Assembly (NCBI GenBank): GCA_050692055.1 | Contig: JBOGTC010000042.1 | Coordinates: forward strand, 1-10,652 | Origin: JBOGTC01 sp050692055 | GTDB taxonomy: Bacteria; Chloroflexota; Limnocylindria; QHBO01 | DNA: 10,652 nt | Direction: 5' to 3' | Part shown: piece by piece, positions 1 to 8,584 of the stretch | Layout: every line of letters begins with the position of its first letter | How positions within the stretch are numbered: position 1 is the first letter of the stretch | Notes under the pieces: model-generated | Database searches by the model: none | What the model was told of the DNA's origin: nothing | The model's input: only the letters and a program-made list of their open reading frames with translations | Position numbers and translations under genes: made by a program

Positions 1-81
1 GAGCGCGCCCACACCGGGCGCTGGACCAGGGGACGCACGCCCGAGGAGGTCCTGGGCAAGGTCAAGATGTGGTCGAAGTGA
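1..81 (+). CDS. C-terminal fragment of a probable DDE transposase/integrase (5' end outside window)
   Basis: Reading frame 1 is open from the left edge to a TGA at 79-81 and gives 26 residues. The segment RAHTGRWTRGRTPEEVLGK resembles the tail of integrase-core transposases of the IS481/IS3 type, in which an 'R-(A/T/P)-H-(T/Q)-G' segment is followed by 'GRTP-x-E'. This match is from memory of the family and only the tail is visible, so no catalytic residue can be checked. In the full protein the DDE core would cut and join the element's ends. If the call is right, an insertion sequence lies just left of the heat-shock cluster and its right end should fall within about 50 bp after the stop. 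It could instead be the tail of an unrelated basic protein. Confidence 0.5.
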   Translation, partial: ERAHTGRWTRGRTPEEVLGKVKMWSK

Positions 82-100
82 CGCGGATGCGCCGCCTCGC

Positions 101-127
101 GTGTCGCTACATCCTGGGGTCAGGACA
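101..127 (+). repeat. Possible right terminal inverted repeat of the left-flanking insertion sequence
   Basis: About 20-46 bp after the transposase-like stop lies a segment that, read on the - strand from 127 leftward, begins TGTCCTGACCCCAGGATGT. A TGTC/TGTG-type start is common for ends of IS481-like elements, and the distance from the stop codon fits an element end. The left end lies outside the window, so the inverted-repeat partner and any target duplication cannot be checked. This is an inference from position and style only. Confidence 0.3.
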
Positions 128-172
128 CACTAATCTGCTGCGGGGGCCAATAGAAGGGGTAATCCGGAGGGA

Positions 173-193
173 ACGGGCGCGCGAGGCGCCCGT
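173..193 (+). repeat. GC-rich hairpin with perfect 8-bp stem
   Basis: The arms ACGGGCGC (173-180) and GCGCCCGT (186-193) are exact reverse complements around a 5-nt loop (GCGAG). The hairpin lies about 90 bp after the transposase-like stop. No T-run follows, so it is not a typical Rho-independent terminator, though it could slow read-through or stabilise an RNA end. A smaller stem follows at 196-212. Confidence 0.5.
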
Positions 194-269
194 AACTTGC
201 ACAGCGAGCAAGCTGCGTGAGCCTTCTCGCAACCAGTGTTCGCACGTGGCGGCGGGTAGCGCACCTCGA

Positions 270-407
270 AGTCACCAGATTCATCTCACAGCTGCATCGG
301 CGCCGCAGGTGACCCACGAGGTCGCCAAGTGCAGGCCTGGTGCGGCAGGACGGTGCTGGGCGTCCCCCCCGGCCGCATAGTGCAGGCCCCGTATGAATCT
401 GGCGACT
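270..407. repeat. Inverted-repeat pair, 15-bp arms with one mismatch, spanning 138 bp
   Basis: The left arm AGTCACCAGATTCAT (270-284) and right arm ATGAATCTGGCGACT (393-407) are reverse complements at 14 of 15 positions. The 108-bp interior is non-coding and holds further short stems. No target-site duplication is visible outside the arms. The pair could be a decayed miniature mobile element, an attachment region or a long RNA hairpin. The sequence does not decide between these. Confidence 0.55.
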
Positions 408-461
408 CCACGCAGCTTGAGCCGGCTTGGACGCCCGAAAAACCGCCCTGCTGTCATCACT

Positions 462-482
462 CTTGACAACAGCATTGTCAGG
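462..482. promoter_or_regulatory. HAIR-like operator, probable HspR binding site
   Basis: CTTGACA (462-468), 7 bp, then TGTCAGG (476-482) form a palindrome matching at 6 of 7 arm positions. Its core TGACAA-N5-TTGTCA is perfect. The known HspR-associated inverted repeat (HAIR) is CTTGAGT-N7-ACTCAAG. This site has the same 7-N7-7 geometry and the same CTTGA start, but differs at the two inner arm bases and near the end of the right arm. It overlaps the -35 box of the only good promoter before hsp20, and an HspR homologue is encoded 530 bp downstream. A lone half-site-like CTTGAGC lies at 416-422. HspR binding is inferred, not shown. Confidence 0.6.
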
Positions 483-491
483 GTTTAGGGT
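463..491 (+). promoter_or_regulatory. sigma70-type promoter of the hsp20-hspR-lon cluster
   Basis: A perfect -35 box TTGACA (463-468) is followed after exactly 17 bp by TAGGGT (486-491), which keeps the key T and A at the start and T at the end of a -10 box. Transcription should start near 498 and leave a leader of about 50 nt before hsp20. The -35 box lies within the HAIR-like palindrome, so a bound repressor would block RNA polymerase. This is the strongest promoter-like match I noticed in the upstream region. Confidence 0.65.
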
Positions 492-547
492 ACCGCCACA
501 GTCATCCGATCAACCCACGCAACTGACGAAGCACGAGGGCAAGAACG

Positions 548-1012
548 ATGGCGAACATCACTCGCTTCGACCCCTTCAACGAGATCGTCTCGCTGCGCTC
601 GGCGATGGATCGGCTGTTCGAGGATTCCTTCGTCAGCCCCGTCACCTGGCGCACCATCGGCGGTGACGGCATCACGCCGCCGATGGATGTTCACCAGACC
701 CCCGATGAGATCGTCGTGACGGCCGCCCTTCCCGGACTCAAGGCGGAGGACGTCGAGATCACGATGACCGGCCAGACCCTGTCGCTGCGCGGCGAGTTCA
801 AGGCCGACGACGCGGTCGAGCGCGACCAGTACCTCTACCGCGAGCGGCGGCATGGCACGTTCAACCGCAGCATCCAGCTTCCGGTCCGTGTCGAAGGCGA
901 CCGGGCGGAGGCGACGTTCGTGGACGGCATCCTCACGCTCCGCGTTCCCAAGGCGGAGGAGGTCAAGCCGCGCCAGATCCAGGTCAAGGCGAACGGCGGG
1001 GAGCGCAGCTGA
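548..1012 (+). CDS. Small heat-shock protein, Hsp20/alpha-crystallin family
   Basis: This 154-residue protein has the usual length for bacterial Hsp20. It is an ATP-independent holdase that binds unfolding proteins in large oligomers and keeps them ready for DnaK and ClpB. The N-terminal arm (1-42) starts with an 'FDPFNEI' segment common in this family. The alpha-crystallin domain spans roughly 43-137, with the typical VTAALPGLKAEDVEI stretch at 57-71 and the conserved A-x-x-x-x-x-x-GIL signature at 120-129, followed by LRVPK (131-135). The C-terminal IxV motif at 144-146 is the usual oligomer contact. GAGGG (535-539) sits 8 nt before the ATG as ribosome site. It is the first gene after the promoter and ends 1 nt before hspR starts, so co-transcription is likely. 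The family call is secure; a specific symbol is not assigned. Confidence 0.95.
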   Translation: MANITRFDPFNEIVSLRSAMDRLFEDSFVSPVTWRTIGGDGITPPMDVHQTPDEIVVTAALPGLKAEDVEITMTGQTLSLRGEFKADDAVERDQYLYRERRHGTFNRSIQLPVRVEGDRAEATFVDGILTLRVPKAEEVKPRQIQVKANGGERS

Positions 1013-1013
1013 C

Positions 1014-1392
1014 ATGACCCAGGCGCGGCGCACGGTCACGCTGGTCGCGCGCCGCGACGATCTCAACCGGCCGCGGTACATCATCAGCATCGCGGCCGAG
1101 CTGTCCCGCTGCCATCCGCGCACGCTGCGCATCTACGAGGAGGAGGGCCTCCTGCGGCCGCAGCGGCGCAACAACCTGCGCCTCTACTCAGAGGCCGACA
1201 TCCAGCGCGTTCGTATCATCCGCTTTCTCGTCCGCCGTCAGGGTCTGAACCTTGCGGGGGTGCGGGTCATCCTGCAGCTCGAAGCGCTCGGCAAGATCCG
1301 GGTCTACGATCTGTTCGATGAGGAGGACCTCGAGCGTTTCGCCGACGAGGCTGCCGAGCACGAGCAGGCAGCCCAGCCGACTCAAGGAGCAC

Positions 1393-1412
<20 letters not shown>
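1014..1412 (+). CDS. hspR: MerR-family heat-shock repressor HspR
   Basis: This 132-residue protein has a MerR-type winged helix-turn-helix. Residues 22-61 carry the HspR-like pattern: Y22-IIS-IAAEL, then HPRTLRIYEEEGLL (34-47), RPQRRNNLRLYSEADI (48-63), and GLNLAGVRVILQLE (77-90). HspR proteins repress dnaK, clpB and lon in Actinobacteria by binding HAIR palindromes, often with DnaK as co-repressor. The C-terminal part (about 91-132) is short and acidic, with no ligand-binding domain and only one cysteine (Cys33), which argues against a metal or redox sensor. GGGGAG (998-1003) is a good ribosome site 10 nt before the ATG. The gene lies 1 nt after hsp20 and overlaps the lon start by 20 nt. A HAIR-like site before hsp20 suggests it represses its own operon. 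A different MerR subgroup is possible but less likely. Confidence 0.88.
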
Positions 1413-3981
<2,569 letters not shown>

Positions 3982-4039
3982 GGCCGCACGTCGGTTGACG
4001 ACTTTCCAGGCGGTCGACACGGAAGCGAATCGCTGACCG

Positions 4040-5020
4040 ATGGAGTACAAGGACTACTACGCGACCCTCGGCGTTCCCAAGACGGCCTCCCAGGCCGAAA
4101 TCAAGAAGGCCTATCGCAAGCTTGCGCGCGAGCTCCACCCCGACACGAACAAGGACCCGGCCGCCGAGAAGCGCTTCAAGGAGGCGAACGAGGCGCAGGC
4201 CGTCCTGGCCGATCCGGAGAAGCGCAGGCAGTACGACGAGCTCGGCGCCAACTGGCAGGCGTACCAGCAGGCGGGCTACGGATCGGGCGGGGCGACCGAC
4301 TGGGCCGGATTCGGCGGCGCGCCCGGCGGTACGCGATGGACCTATCGCACCGCATCCCCCGAGGAGATGGGCGGCTTCAGCGACTTCTTCCGCCAGTTCT
4401 TCGGCGGCGCGGCGGGCGGGGCGAGCCCCTTCGGCGGCGGCGCGGGCGGGGCCGGTGGCTTCGAGTACGTCGACCCCTCCGACCTGGCCGGTGGCCGCAC
4501 GCGCGCGCGCTCGATTCCATCGGCGCAGGCGACCGCCGAGGTCACGCTGGGCGAAGTGGCCACGGGGACCGAGAGGATGGTCAACGTCAACGGCAGACGG
4601 CTCCACGTCAAGATCCCCGCCGGCGTGAGCGACGGCTCGAAGGTGAAGCTGAGCGGCGCGGTGGACGGCGGCGACCTCGTCATCAACGTCCGCGTCAAGC
4701 CCGATCCTCGATTCGAGCGCGACGGCACGGACCTGCGCACCGAGCTGCCGCTCACGCTTGCGGAGGCGCTCCTCGGCGCCGAGGTGCCGGTCGCCACGCC
4801 CACCGGCAGCGTCAGGCTTCGGATCCGGCCTAACACCCAGAATGGGCAGGAGATCACCGTGAAAGGCCGTGGCCTTCCGAAGCGCGGCTCGACCCAGAAG
4901 GGAGACCTGGTGGTCATGACGCGCGTCGTCCTGCCGAAGCTGGACGAGGAGACCCGCGGCGACCTCGAGCGCGTCCTCGGCGCCGTCCCTCAGCCGGATC
5001 CCCGGACGGGCAGCCGCTAG
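4040..5020 (+). CDS. DnaJ-type Hsp40 co-chaperone without zinc finger (CbpA/DnaJ2 class)
   Basis: The 326-residue protein begins with a full J-domain (about 4-68) carrying the HPD motif at 33-35, which triggers ATP hydrolysis by DnaK. A Gly/Phe/Ala-rich linker follows (about 68-150). After it come the two beta-rich C-terminal substrate domains, starting near ATAEVTLGEVATGTERMV and including GDLVINVRVKPDPRFERDG and KGRGLPKRG. The CxxCxGxG zinc-finger repeats of classical DnaJ are absent, which places it with CbpA/class B Hsp40s. It delivers substrates to DnaK, encoded elsewhere. It follows lon after 58 nt. I see no strong Shine-Dalgarno and no convincing separate promoter in that gap, so read-through from lon is likely. 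The start is preceded by TGACCG, exactly as at clpB. Confidence 0.93.
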   Translation: MEYKDYYATLGVPKTASQAEIKKAYRKLARELHPDTNKDPAAEKRFKEANEAQAVLADPEKRRQYDELGANWQAYQQAGYGSGGATDWAGFGGAPGGTRWTYRTASPEEMGGFSDFFRQFFGGAAGGASPFGGGAGGAGGFEYVDPSDLAGGRTRARSIPSAQATAEVTLGEVATGTERMVNVNGRRLHVKIPAGVSDGSKVKLSGAVDGGDLVINVRVKPDPRFERDGTDLRTELPLTLAEALLGAEVPVATPTGSVRLRIRPNTQNGQEITVKGRGLPKRGSTQKGDLVVMTRVVLPKLDEETRGDLERVLGAVPQPDPRTGSR

Positions 5021-5032
5021 GCTACTACCTAG
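5017..5032. promoter_or_regulatory. Short palindrome at the antitoxin start, possible autoregulatory operator
   Basis: CTAGG (5017-5021) and CCTAG (5028-5032) are exact reverse complements around 6 bp, and an overlapping ACTA-N2-TAGT palindrome also sits here. The site covers the dnaJ stop codon and ends 2 bp before the antitoxin ATG. Phd/YefM antitoxins usually bind small palindromes just upstream of their own gene, so this is a sensible candidate operator. No matching -35 box is visible. The assignment rests on position and symmetry only. Confidence 0.35.
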
Positions 5033-5034
5033 TC

Positions 5035-5280
5035 ATGATTCGACTCAACATTCACGAGGCCAAGACGCACCTGTCTCGATACCTCGCGGAACTCGAGCGA
5101 GGCGAGACGATCATCCTGTGCAAGCGCAACGTCCCCATCGCTGAGATCCGACCACTGCCGCGTGCGGGTCAGGGTCGACGGCCGATTGGGCTGATGGCGG
5201 GTCGGATCACCGTTCTCCAGAGCTTCTTCGACCCGCTGCCGGATGGCCAGCTCGATGCCTTCGAGGGACGCGGGGAGTGA
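5035..5280 (+). CDS. Phd/YefM-family type II antitoxin
   Basis: This 81-residue protein has the normal length and shape for Phd/YefM antitoxins. An N-terminal dimeric DNA-binding fold occupies about residues 1-42 (LNIHEAKTHLSRYLAELERG, then ETIILCKRNVPIAEIRPL). A flexible acidic C-terminal segment follows (FFDPLPDGQLDAFEGR), which in this family wraps around and blocks the toxin. Such antitoxins neutralise the toxin and repress their own operon with it. The ATG lies 14 nt after the dnaJ stop with no clear ribosome site, so translation may be coupled to dnaJ or leaderless. Its stop overlaps the GTG of the downstream PIN remnant in a 4-nt overlap typical of toxin-antitoxin pairs. The toxin appears truncated, so the antitoxin may now be a solitary regulator or may act against a related toxin elsewhere. 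The family call is firm; its present role is unknown. Confidence 0.87.
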   Translation: MIRLNIHEAKTHLSRYLAELERGETIILCKRNVPIAEIRPLPRAGQGRRPIGLMAGRITVLQSFFDPLPDGQLDAFEGRGE

Positions 5281-5453
5281 GGCTGCTGCCGTTGCCGCTC
5301 GACGAAGAGTCGGCTCTCCATCTCGCCCGCCTGCCGGCGCTCCACCGGGATCCGTTCGACCGAACGCTGATCTGCCAGGCCCTCGTCCATGGCCTCGCCA
5401 TCCTGACGCCGGACGACGTCATCCGACGTTATCCCGTGCGAGCCATCTGGTGA
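5277..5453 (+). pseudogene. Remnant of a PIN-domain (VapC-like) toxin, N-terminal half missing
   Basis: Starting at GTG 5277, which overlaps the antitoxin stop, the frame encodes 58 residues matching only the C-terminal half of PIN-domain ribonuclease toxins. The hallmarks are LPALHRDPFDRTLICQALVH (about 22-41), LTPDD (about 45-49) and the terminal YPVRAIW. Full-length proteins of this group have about 120-150 residues and begin with a 'LLDTH' strand carrying the first catalytic aspartate, followed by a conserved glutamate. Both are missing here, while the later acidic residues remain. The frame upstream of 5277 is open into the antitoxin gene but has no start codon and no PIN-like sequence there. 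An internal deletion that kept the antitoxin-toxin junction is the simplest explanation. It is probably not an active nuclease. It ends 3 nt before clpB and may survive because it keeps clpB translationally linked. Confidence 0.75.
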
Positions 5454-5456
5454 CCG

Positions 5457-8120
5457 ATGCGAACCGACCGATTCACGCAGAGGACGACCGAGGCGATCAC
5501 CGAGGCGCAGGCCCTCGCCGAGCGTGAGGGTCACGCCCAGCTGGAAGCCGCACACCTGCTGCTGGTGCTCGCCGAGCAGCCGGATGGCGTCGTGCCGGGG
5601 GTCCTCCAGCGCCTGGCCGTGCAGCCGGCATCGGTGGCGGAGGCGCTCCGCGCCGAGCTGGCGAAGCTGCCGAAGGTATCCGGCGCGGCACAGCAGCTGG
5701 CGCTCTCGAACGAGGCGCGCCGCGTCCTGACCGATGCGCACGCCGTGGCCGAGCGCATGCGCGATGAGTACGTCTCCACCGAGCACCTGCTCCTGGCCGC
5801 CCTGGAGGCCGGAGACAGCAGCGCGGCACGGGTGCTGCAGGCGGCCGGGGTGCAGCCCGCATCGGTCCTGGAAGCCCTTTCGCAGATCAGAGGAAGCCAG
5901 CGCGTGACGAGCGAGAACCCCGAAGCGACCTACGAGGCGCTCGAGAAATACGGGCGCGACCTGACCGAGGCCGCGCGCAAGGGCGAGCTCGACCCGGTGG
6001 TCGGGCGCGACGAGGAGATCCGGCGCGTCATCCAGGTGCTCAGCCGGCGGACGAAGAACAACCCGGTGCTGATCGGGGAGCCGGGAGTCGGCAAGACGGC
6101 GATCGCCGAGGGGCTGGCCCAGCGCATCGTGCGAGGCGACGTGCCCGACGGGCTGCGTGATCGTCGCGTCGTCGCTCTCGATCTGGGCGCTCTCGTGGCG
6201 GGGGCGAAGTACCGGGGCGAGTTCGAGGAGCGCCTCAAGGCGGTGCTCAAGGAGATCACCGACTCCGACGGCGCCATCATCCTGTTCATCGACGAGCTCC
6301 ACACCGTGGTCGGCGCCGGCGCCGCGGAGGGCGCCATGGACGCCTCCAACCTGCTTAAGCCGATGCTGGCGCGCGGTGAGCTGCACGCCATCGGCGCCAC
6401 GACCCTGGACGAGTACCGCAAGCACATCGAGAAGGACGCGGCGCTGGAGCGCCGATTCCAGCCGGTGCTCATCGACCAGCCGTCGGTCGAGGACACCATC
6501 TCCATCCTGCGCGGCCTGCGCGAGCGGTACGAGGTGCACCACGGCGTCCGCATCACCGACTCGGCGCTGGTCGCGGCGGCGGTTCTCAGCAACCGCTACA
6601 TCACCGAGCGCTTCCTGCCGGACAAGGCCATCGACCTGGTCGACGAGTCGGCGTCCCGCCTCCGGATGGAGATGGACTCCATGCCCGCCGAGCTGGACGA
6701 GATCGAGCGCCGCCGGATGCAGCTCGAGATCGAGCGCGAGGCGCTGCGCAAGGAGCGCGACGACGCCTCCAGGGCGCGCCTCGAGGCTCTCGAGCGCGAG
6801 CTGGCAGACCTGCGCGAACGCGGCGACGCCATGAAGGCCACCTGGGAGCAGGAGAAGGAGGTCGTCGCCGCCATCCGCACCACGCGCGAGGAGCAGGAGC
6901 GGCTGCAACCGGAGATCGAGGCCGCCGAACGCGCCGCCGACTACGCGCGCGCCGCGGAGCTCAAGTACGGCCGCGCCAACGAGCTGAGCCAGCAACTGGC
7001 CGAGCAGGAGGAGCGGCTGCGGGAGCTCAAGGCATCGGGCTCGCTGCTGCTCAAGGAGGAGGTCGATGCGGACGACGTGGCAATGGTGGTCGCGCGCTGG
7101 ACCGGCATCCCCGTCTCACGCCTGATGGAGGGAGAGACGGAGAAGCTGCTGCACATGGAGGAGCGGCTGCATGCGCGGCTCATCGGCCAGGAGCAGGCTG
7201 TCACCGCCGTCTCCGACGCCATCCGCCGTGCCCGTGCCGGGCTCAAGGACCCGAAGCGGCCCATCGGCTCGTTCATCTTCCTGGGGCCCACCGGCGTGGG
7301 CAAGACGGAGCTGGCCCGCGCCCTCGCCGAGTTCCTGTTCGACGACGAGGCCGCGCTGGTGCGCATCGACATGAGCGAGTACATGGAGAAGTTCGCCGTC
7401 TCGCGGCTGGTCGGCGCTCCGCCGGGCTACGTTGGCTACGAGGAGGGCGGCCAGCTGACCGAGGCGGTTCGGCGGCGACCCTACCAGGTCGTGCTGTTCG
7501 ACGAGATCGAGAAGGCCCACCCCGACGTCTTCAACGTCCTGCTCCAGCTCCTCGACGACGGCCGGCTGACCGATTCGCAGGGCCGCACCGTCGACTTCAA
7601 GAACACCGTCATCATCATGACCTCCAATCTCGGCTCCCCCACGCTGGTCGAGGCCGCCGAGGCCGGGCCCGATGCCTTCGAGGGCGCCGCCGAGGCCGTC
7701 CGCGCGCAGCTGCGCGAGCATTTCCGGCCCGAGTTCCTCAATCGCATCGACGAGGTCATCGTCTTCCGCCCGCTCGACGAGTCGCAGCTGCGCCAGATCG
7801 TTGGCCTGCTCGTCGCCGCGGTCGACCGACGGCTGTCCGAGGCCGGCATCTCCCTTTCCGTGACCGATGAGGCCCTGGCCCTCCTCGCGCGCGAGGGCTA
7901 CGACCCCGTCTACGGCGCCCGACCACTGCGCCGCGCCATCCAGCGCGAGCTCGAGAACCCGCTCGCCCGCCGCATCCTGGCCGGCGAGTTTGGCTCAGGC
8001 GATACCGTGCAGATCGACGCCGGCCCGGGTGGCGGGTTGACCTTCAACGGATCCGAGGAGCCCGCTTCCCCTGCCCGACCCTCGCCCGCGCCGGGCACCT
8101 CACCCACCACCGTCCACTGA
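5457..8120 (+). CDS. clpB: ClpB disaggregase (Hsp100 AAA+ ATPase)
   Basis: The 887-residue protein has the full ClpB layout. A double Clp N-domain covers about 5-145. The first AAA+ ring has Walker A GEPGVGKT (207-214) and Walker B D279-E280. The coiled-coil middle domain (about 409-530) docks DnaK and separates ClpB from protease-linked ClpA/ClpX. The second ring has Walker A GPTGVGKT (610-617), Walker B D682-E683 and the C-terminal GARPLRRAI sensor-2 segment. ClpB forms hexamers that thread proteins out of aggregates together with DnaK/DnaJ. The protein ends in a short Pro/Ser-rich tail of about 20 residues (roughly 868-887) not needed by the family. Its ATG follows the PIN-remnant stop by 3 nt (TGACCGATG) without a clear Shine-Dalgarno, suggesting coupled translation. 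No separate promoter is obvious. HspR controls clpB in known systems. Confidence 0.97.
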   Translation: MRTDRFTQRTTEAITEAQALAEREGHAQLEAAHLLLVLAEQPDGVVPGVLQRLAVQPASVAEALRAELAKLPKVSGAAQQLALSNEARRVLTDAHAVAERMRDEYVSTEHLLLAALEAGDSSAARVLQAAGVQPASVLEALSQIRGSQRVTSENPEATYEALEKYGRDLTEAARKGELDPVVGRDEEIRRVIQVLSRRTKNNPVLIGEPGVGKTAIAEGLAQRIVRGDVPDGLRDRRVVALDLGALVAGAKYRGEFEERLKAVLKEITDSDGAIILFIDELHTVVGAGAAEGAMDASNLLKPMLARGELHAIGATTLDEYRKHIEKDAALERRFQPVLIDQPSVEDTISILRGLRERYEVHHGVRITDSALVAAAVLSNRYITERFLPDKAIDLVDESASRLRMEMDSMPAELDEIERRRMQLEIEREALRKERDDASRARLEALERELADLRERGDAMKATWEQEKEVVAAIRTTREEQERLQPEIEAAERAADYARAAELKYGRANELSQQLAEQEERLRELKASGSLLLKEEVDADDVAMVVARWTGIPVSRLMEGETEKLLHMEERLHARLIGQEQAVTAVSDAIRRARAGLKDPKRPIGSFIFLGPTGVGKTELARALAEFLFDDEAALVRIDMSEYMEKFAVSRLVGAPPGYVGYEEGGQLTEAVRRRPYQVVLFDEIEKAHPDVFNVLLQLLDDGRLTDSQGRTVDFKNTVIIMTSNLGSPTLVEAAEAGPDAFEGAAEAVRAQLREHFRPEFLNRIDEVIVFRPLDESQLRQIVGLLVAAVDRRLSEAGISLSVTDEALALLAREGYDPVYGARPLRRAIQRELENPLARRILAGEFGSGDTVQIDAGPGGGLTFNGSEEPASPARPSPAPGTSPTTVH

Positions 8121-8193
8121 GCTCGCCGGCGCCGAGAGGGCGGCGCTGCTGAAGGCTGCTCCGCTGACGGCTGCCCGGCGAACTTGCCAGGCG

Positions 8194-8371
8194 CCAACCA
8201 CCGTCGGCTTAGGCGAGCTGAAGGGGCCCCGTCCGGCGCGGCGACGTTCGTGTGAGCGTGGAGCGGGTGGTCGAACGCCCTCCGGACGGCGCCGACCGTG
8301 CCCAAGCCGGCGGTGATTGGCGAATGGCACCGAATCGGCCCTCCAACGAGCCATAAGCCGACGGTGGTTGG
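8194..8371. repeat. Nested inverted-repeat element with 18-bp perfect arms
   Basis: The outer arms CCAACCACCGTCGGCTTA (8194-8211) and TAAGCCGACGGTGGTTGG (8354-8371) are exact reverse complements. Inside lie CCGTCCGG (8229-8236) paired with CCGGACGG (8282-8289), and CGTTCG (8245-8250) paired with CGAACG (8272-8277), all nested. A further copy of the arm word, AAGCCGGCGGTGATTGG (8304-8320), matches the right arm at 15 of 17 positions in the same direction, 51 bp before it. The right arm also forms a smaller stem, CTCCAAC (8341-8347) with GTTGGAG (8367-8373). No target duplication is visible. A miniature mobile element or a structured RNA are the main readings. Confidence 0.65.
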
Positions 8372-8540
8372 AGTCTGACGCCCTCGGCCGCTAGTGCACC
8401 TACTCCAGTTCGGCGACAAGGTCCGCGATCAACGCATGTCCCTAGCGCTGTGGTCGCAGCCGAGTTCTTGGCGCGGCTCAATCTGGACAGGAAGACCCCG
8501 ACGTCGCGCGACTCGAATCCGCCTGACGCAACGCGCGCGA

Positions 8541-8584
8541 AGGATGAGTGAGGGTACAGTTCGGTCTTTCCTCTCACACATCCT
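8541..8584 (+). repeat. Long imperfect hairpin with 14-position stem
   Basis: The left arm AGGATGAGTGAGGG (8541-8554) pairs with 8570-8584 at 13 of 14 positions, with one A·A mismatch and one bulged T at 8572. The loop is 15 nt (8555-8569). The sequence just after it (GATTCTTGATC) has scattered T residues but no run. It could serve as a terminator for clpB read-through, as a structured leader of the glycosyltransferase transcript, or as a protein-binding palindrome. Confidence 0.5.

Larger units (their letters stand above)
128..460. other. Non-coding region upstream of hsp20, rich in short inverted repeats
   Basis: I find no convincing gene here. The short open frames on both strands have no family resemblance and no good ribosome site. 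The stretch contains a GC-rich hairpin (173-193), a second small stem (CTTGC 196-200 with GCAAG 208-212), a 15-bp inverted-repeat pair (270-284 with 393-407), a 10-bp direct repeat AGTGCAGGCC (near 328 and 379), and a 5-bp stem GGACG/CGTCC near 351-366. The density of imperfect repeats beside a probable transposase end suggests debris of mobile DNA. The real regulatory sequence for hsp20 begins around 460. Confidence 0.6.

Noticed and set aside
196..212. CTTGC-N7-GCAAG as a second HAIR operator
   Set aside because: The spacer is 7 bp but the arms are only 5 bp and the CTTG/CAAG ends are 4 bp closer together than in HAIR. There is no promoter beside it.
3995..4025. Promoter or HAIR site between lon and dnaJ (TTGACG, GTCGAC)
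   Set aside because: TTGACG has no acceptable -10 box at 16-18 bp, and the inverted bases do not have the 7-N7-7 HAIR geometry.
5169..6995. 608-codon open frame on the - strand opposite clpB
   Set aside because: It lies antisense to an unmistakable ClpB. Long antisense frames are expected in high-GC genes with strong third-position GC bias, and its translation is low-complexity with no recognisable motif.
8122..8136. Rho-independent terminator after clpB
   Set aside because: The stem is only 4 bp (CTCG/CGAG) and no T-run follows.
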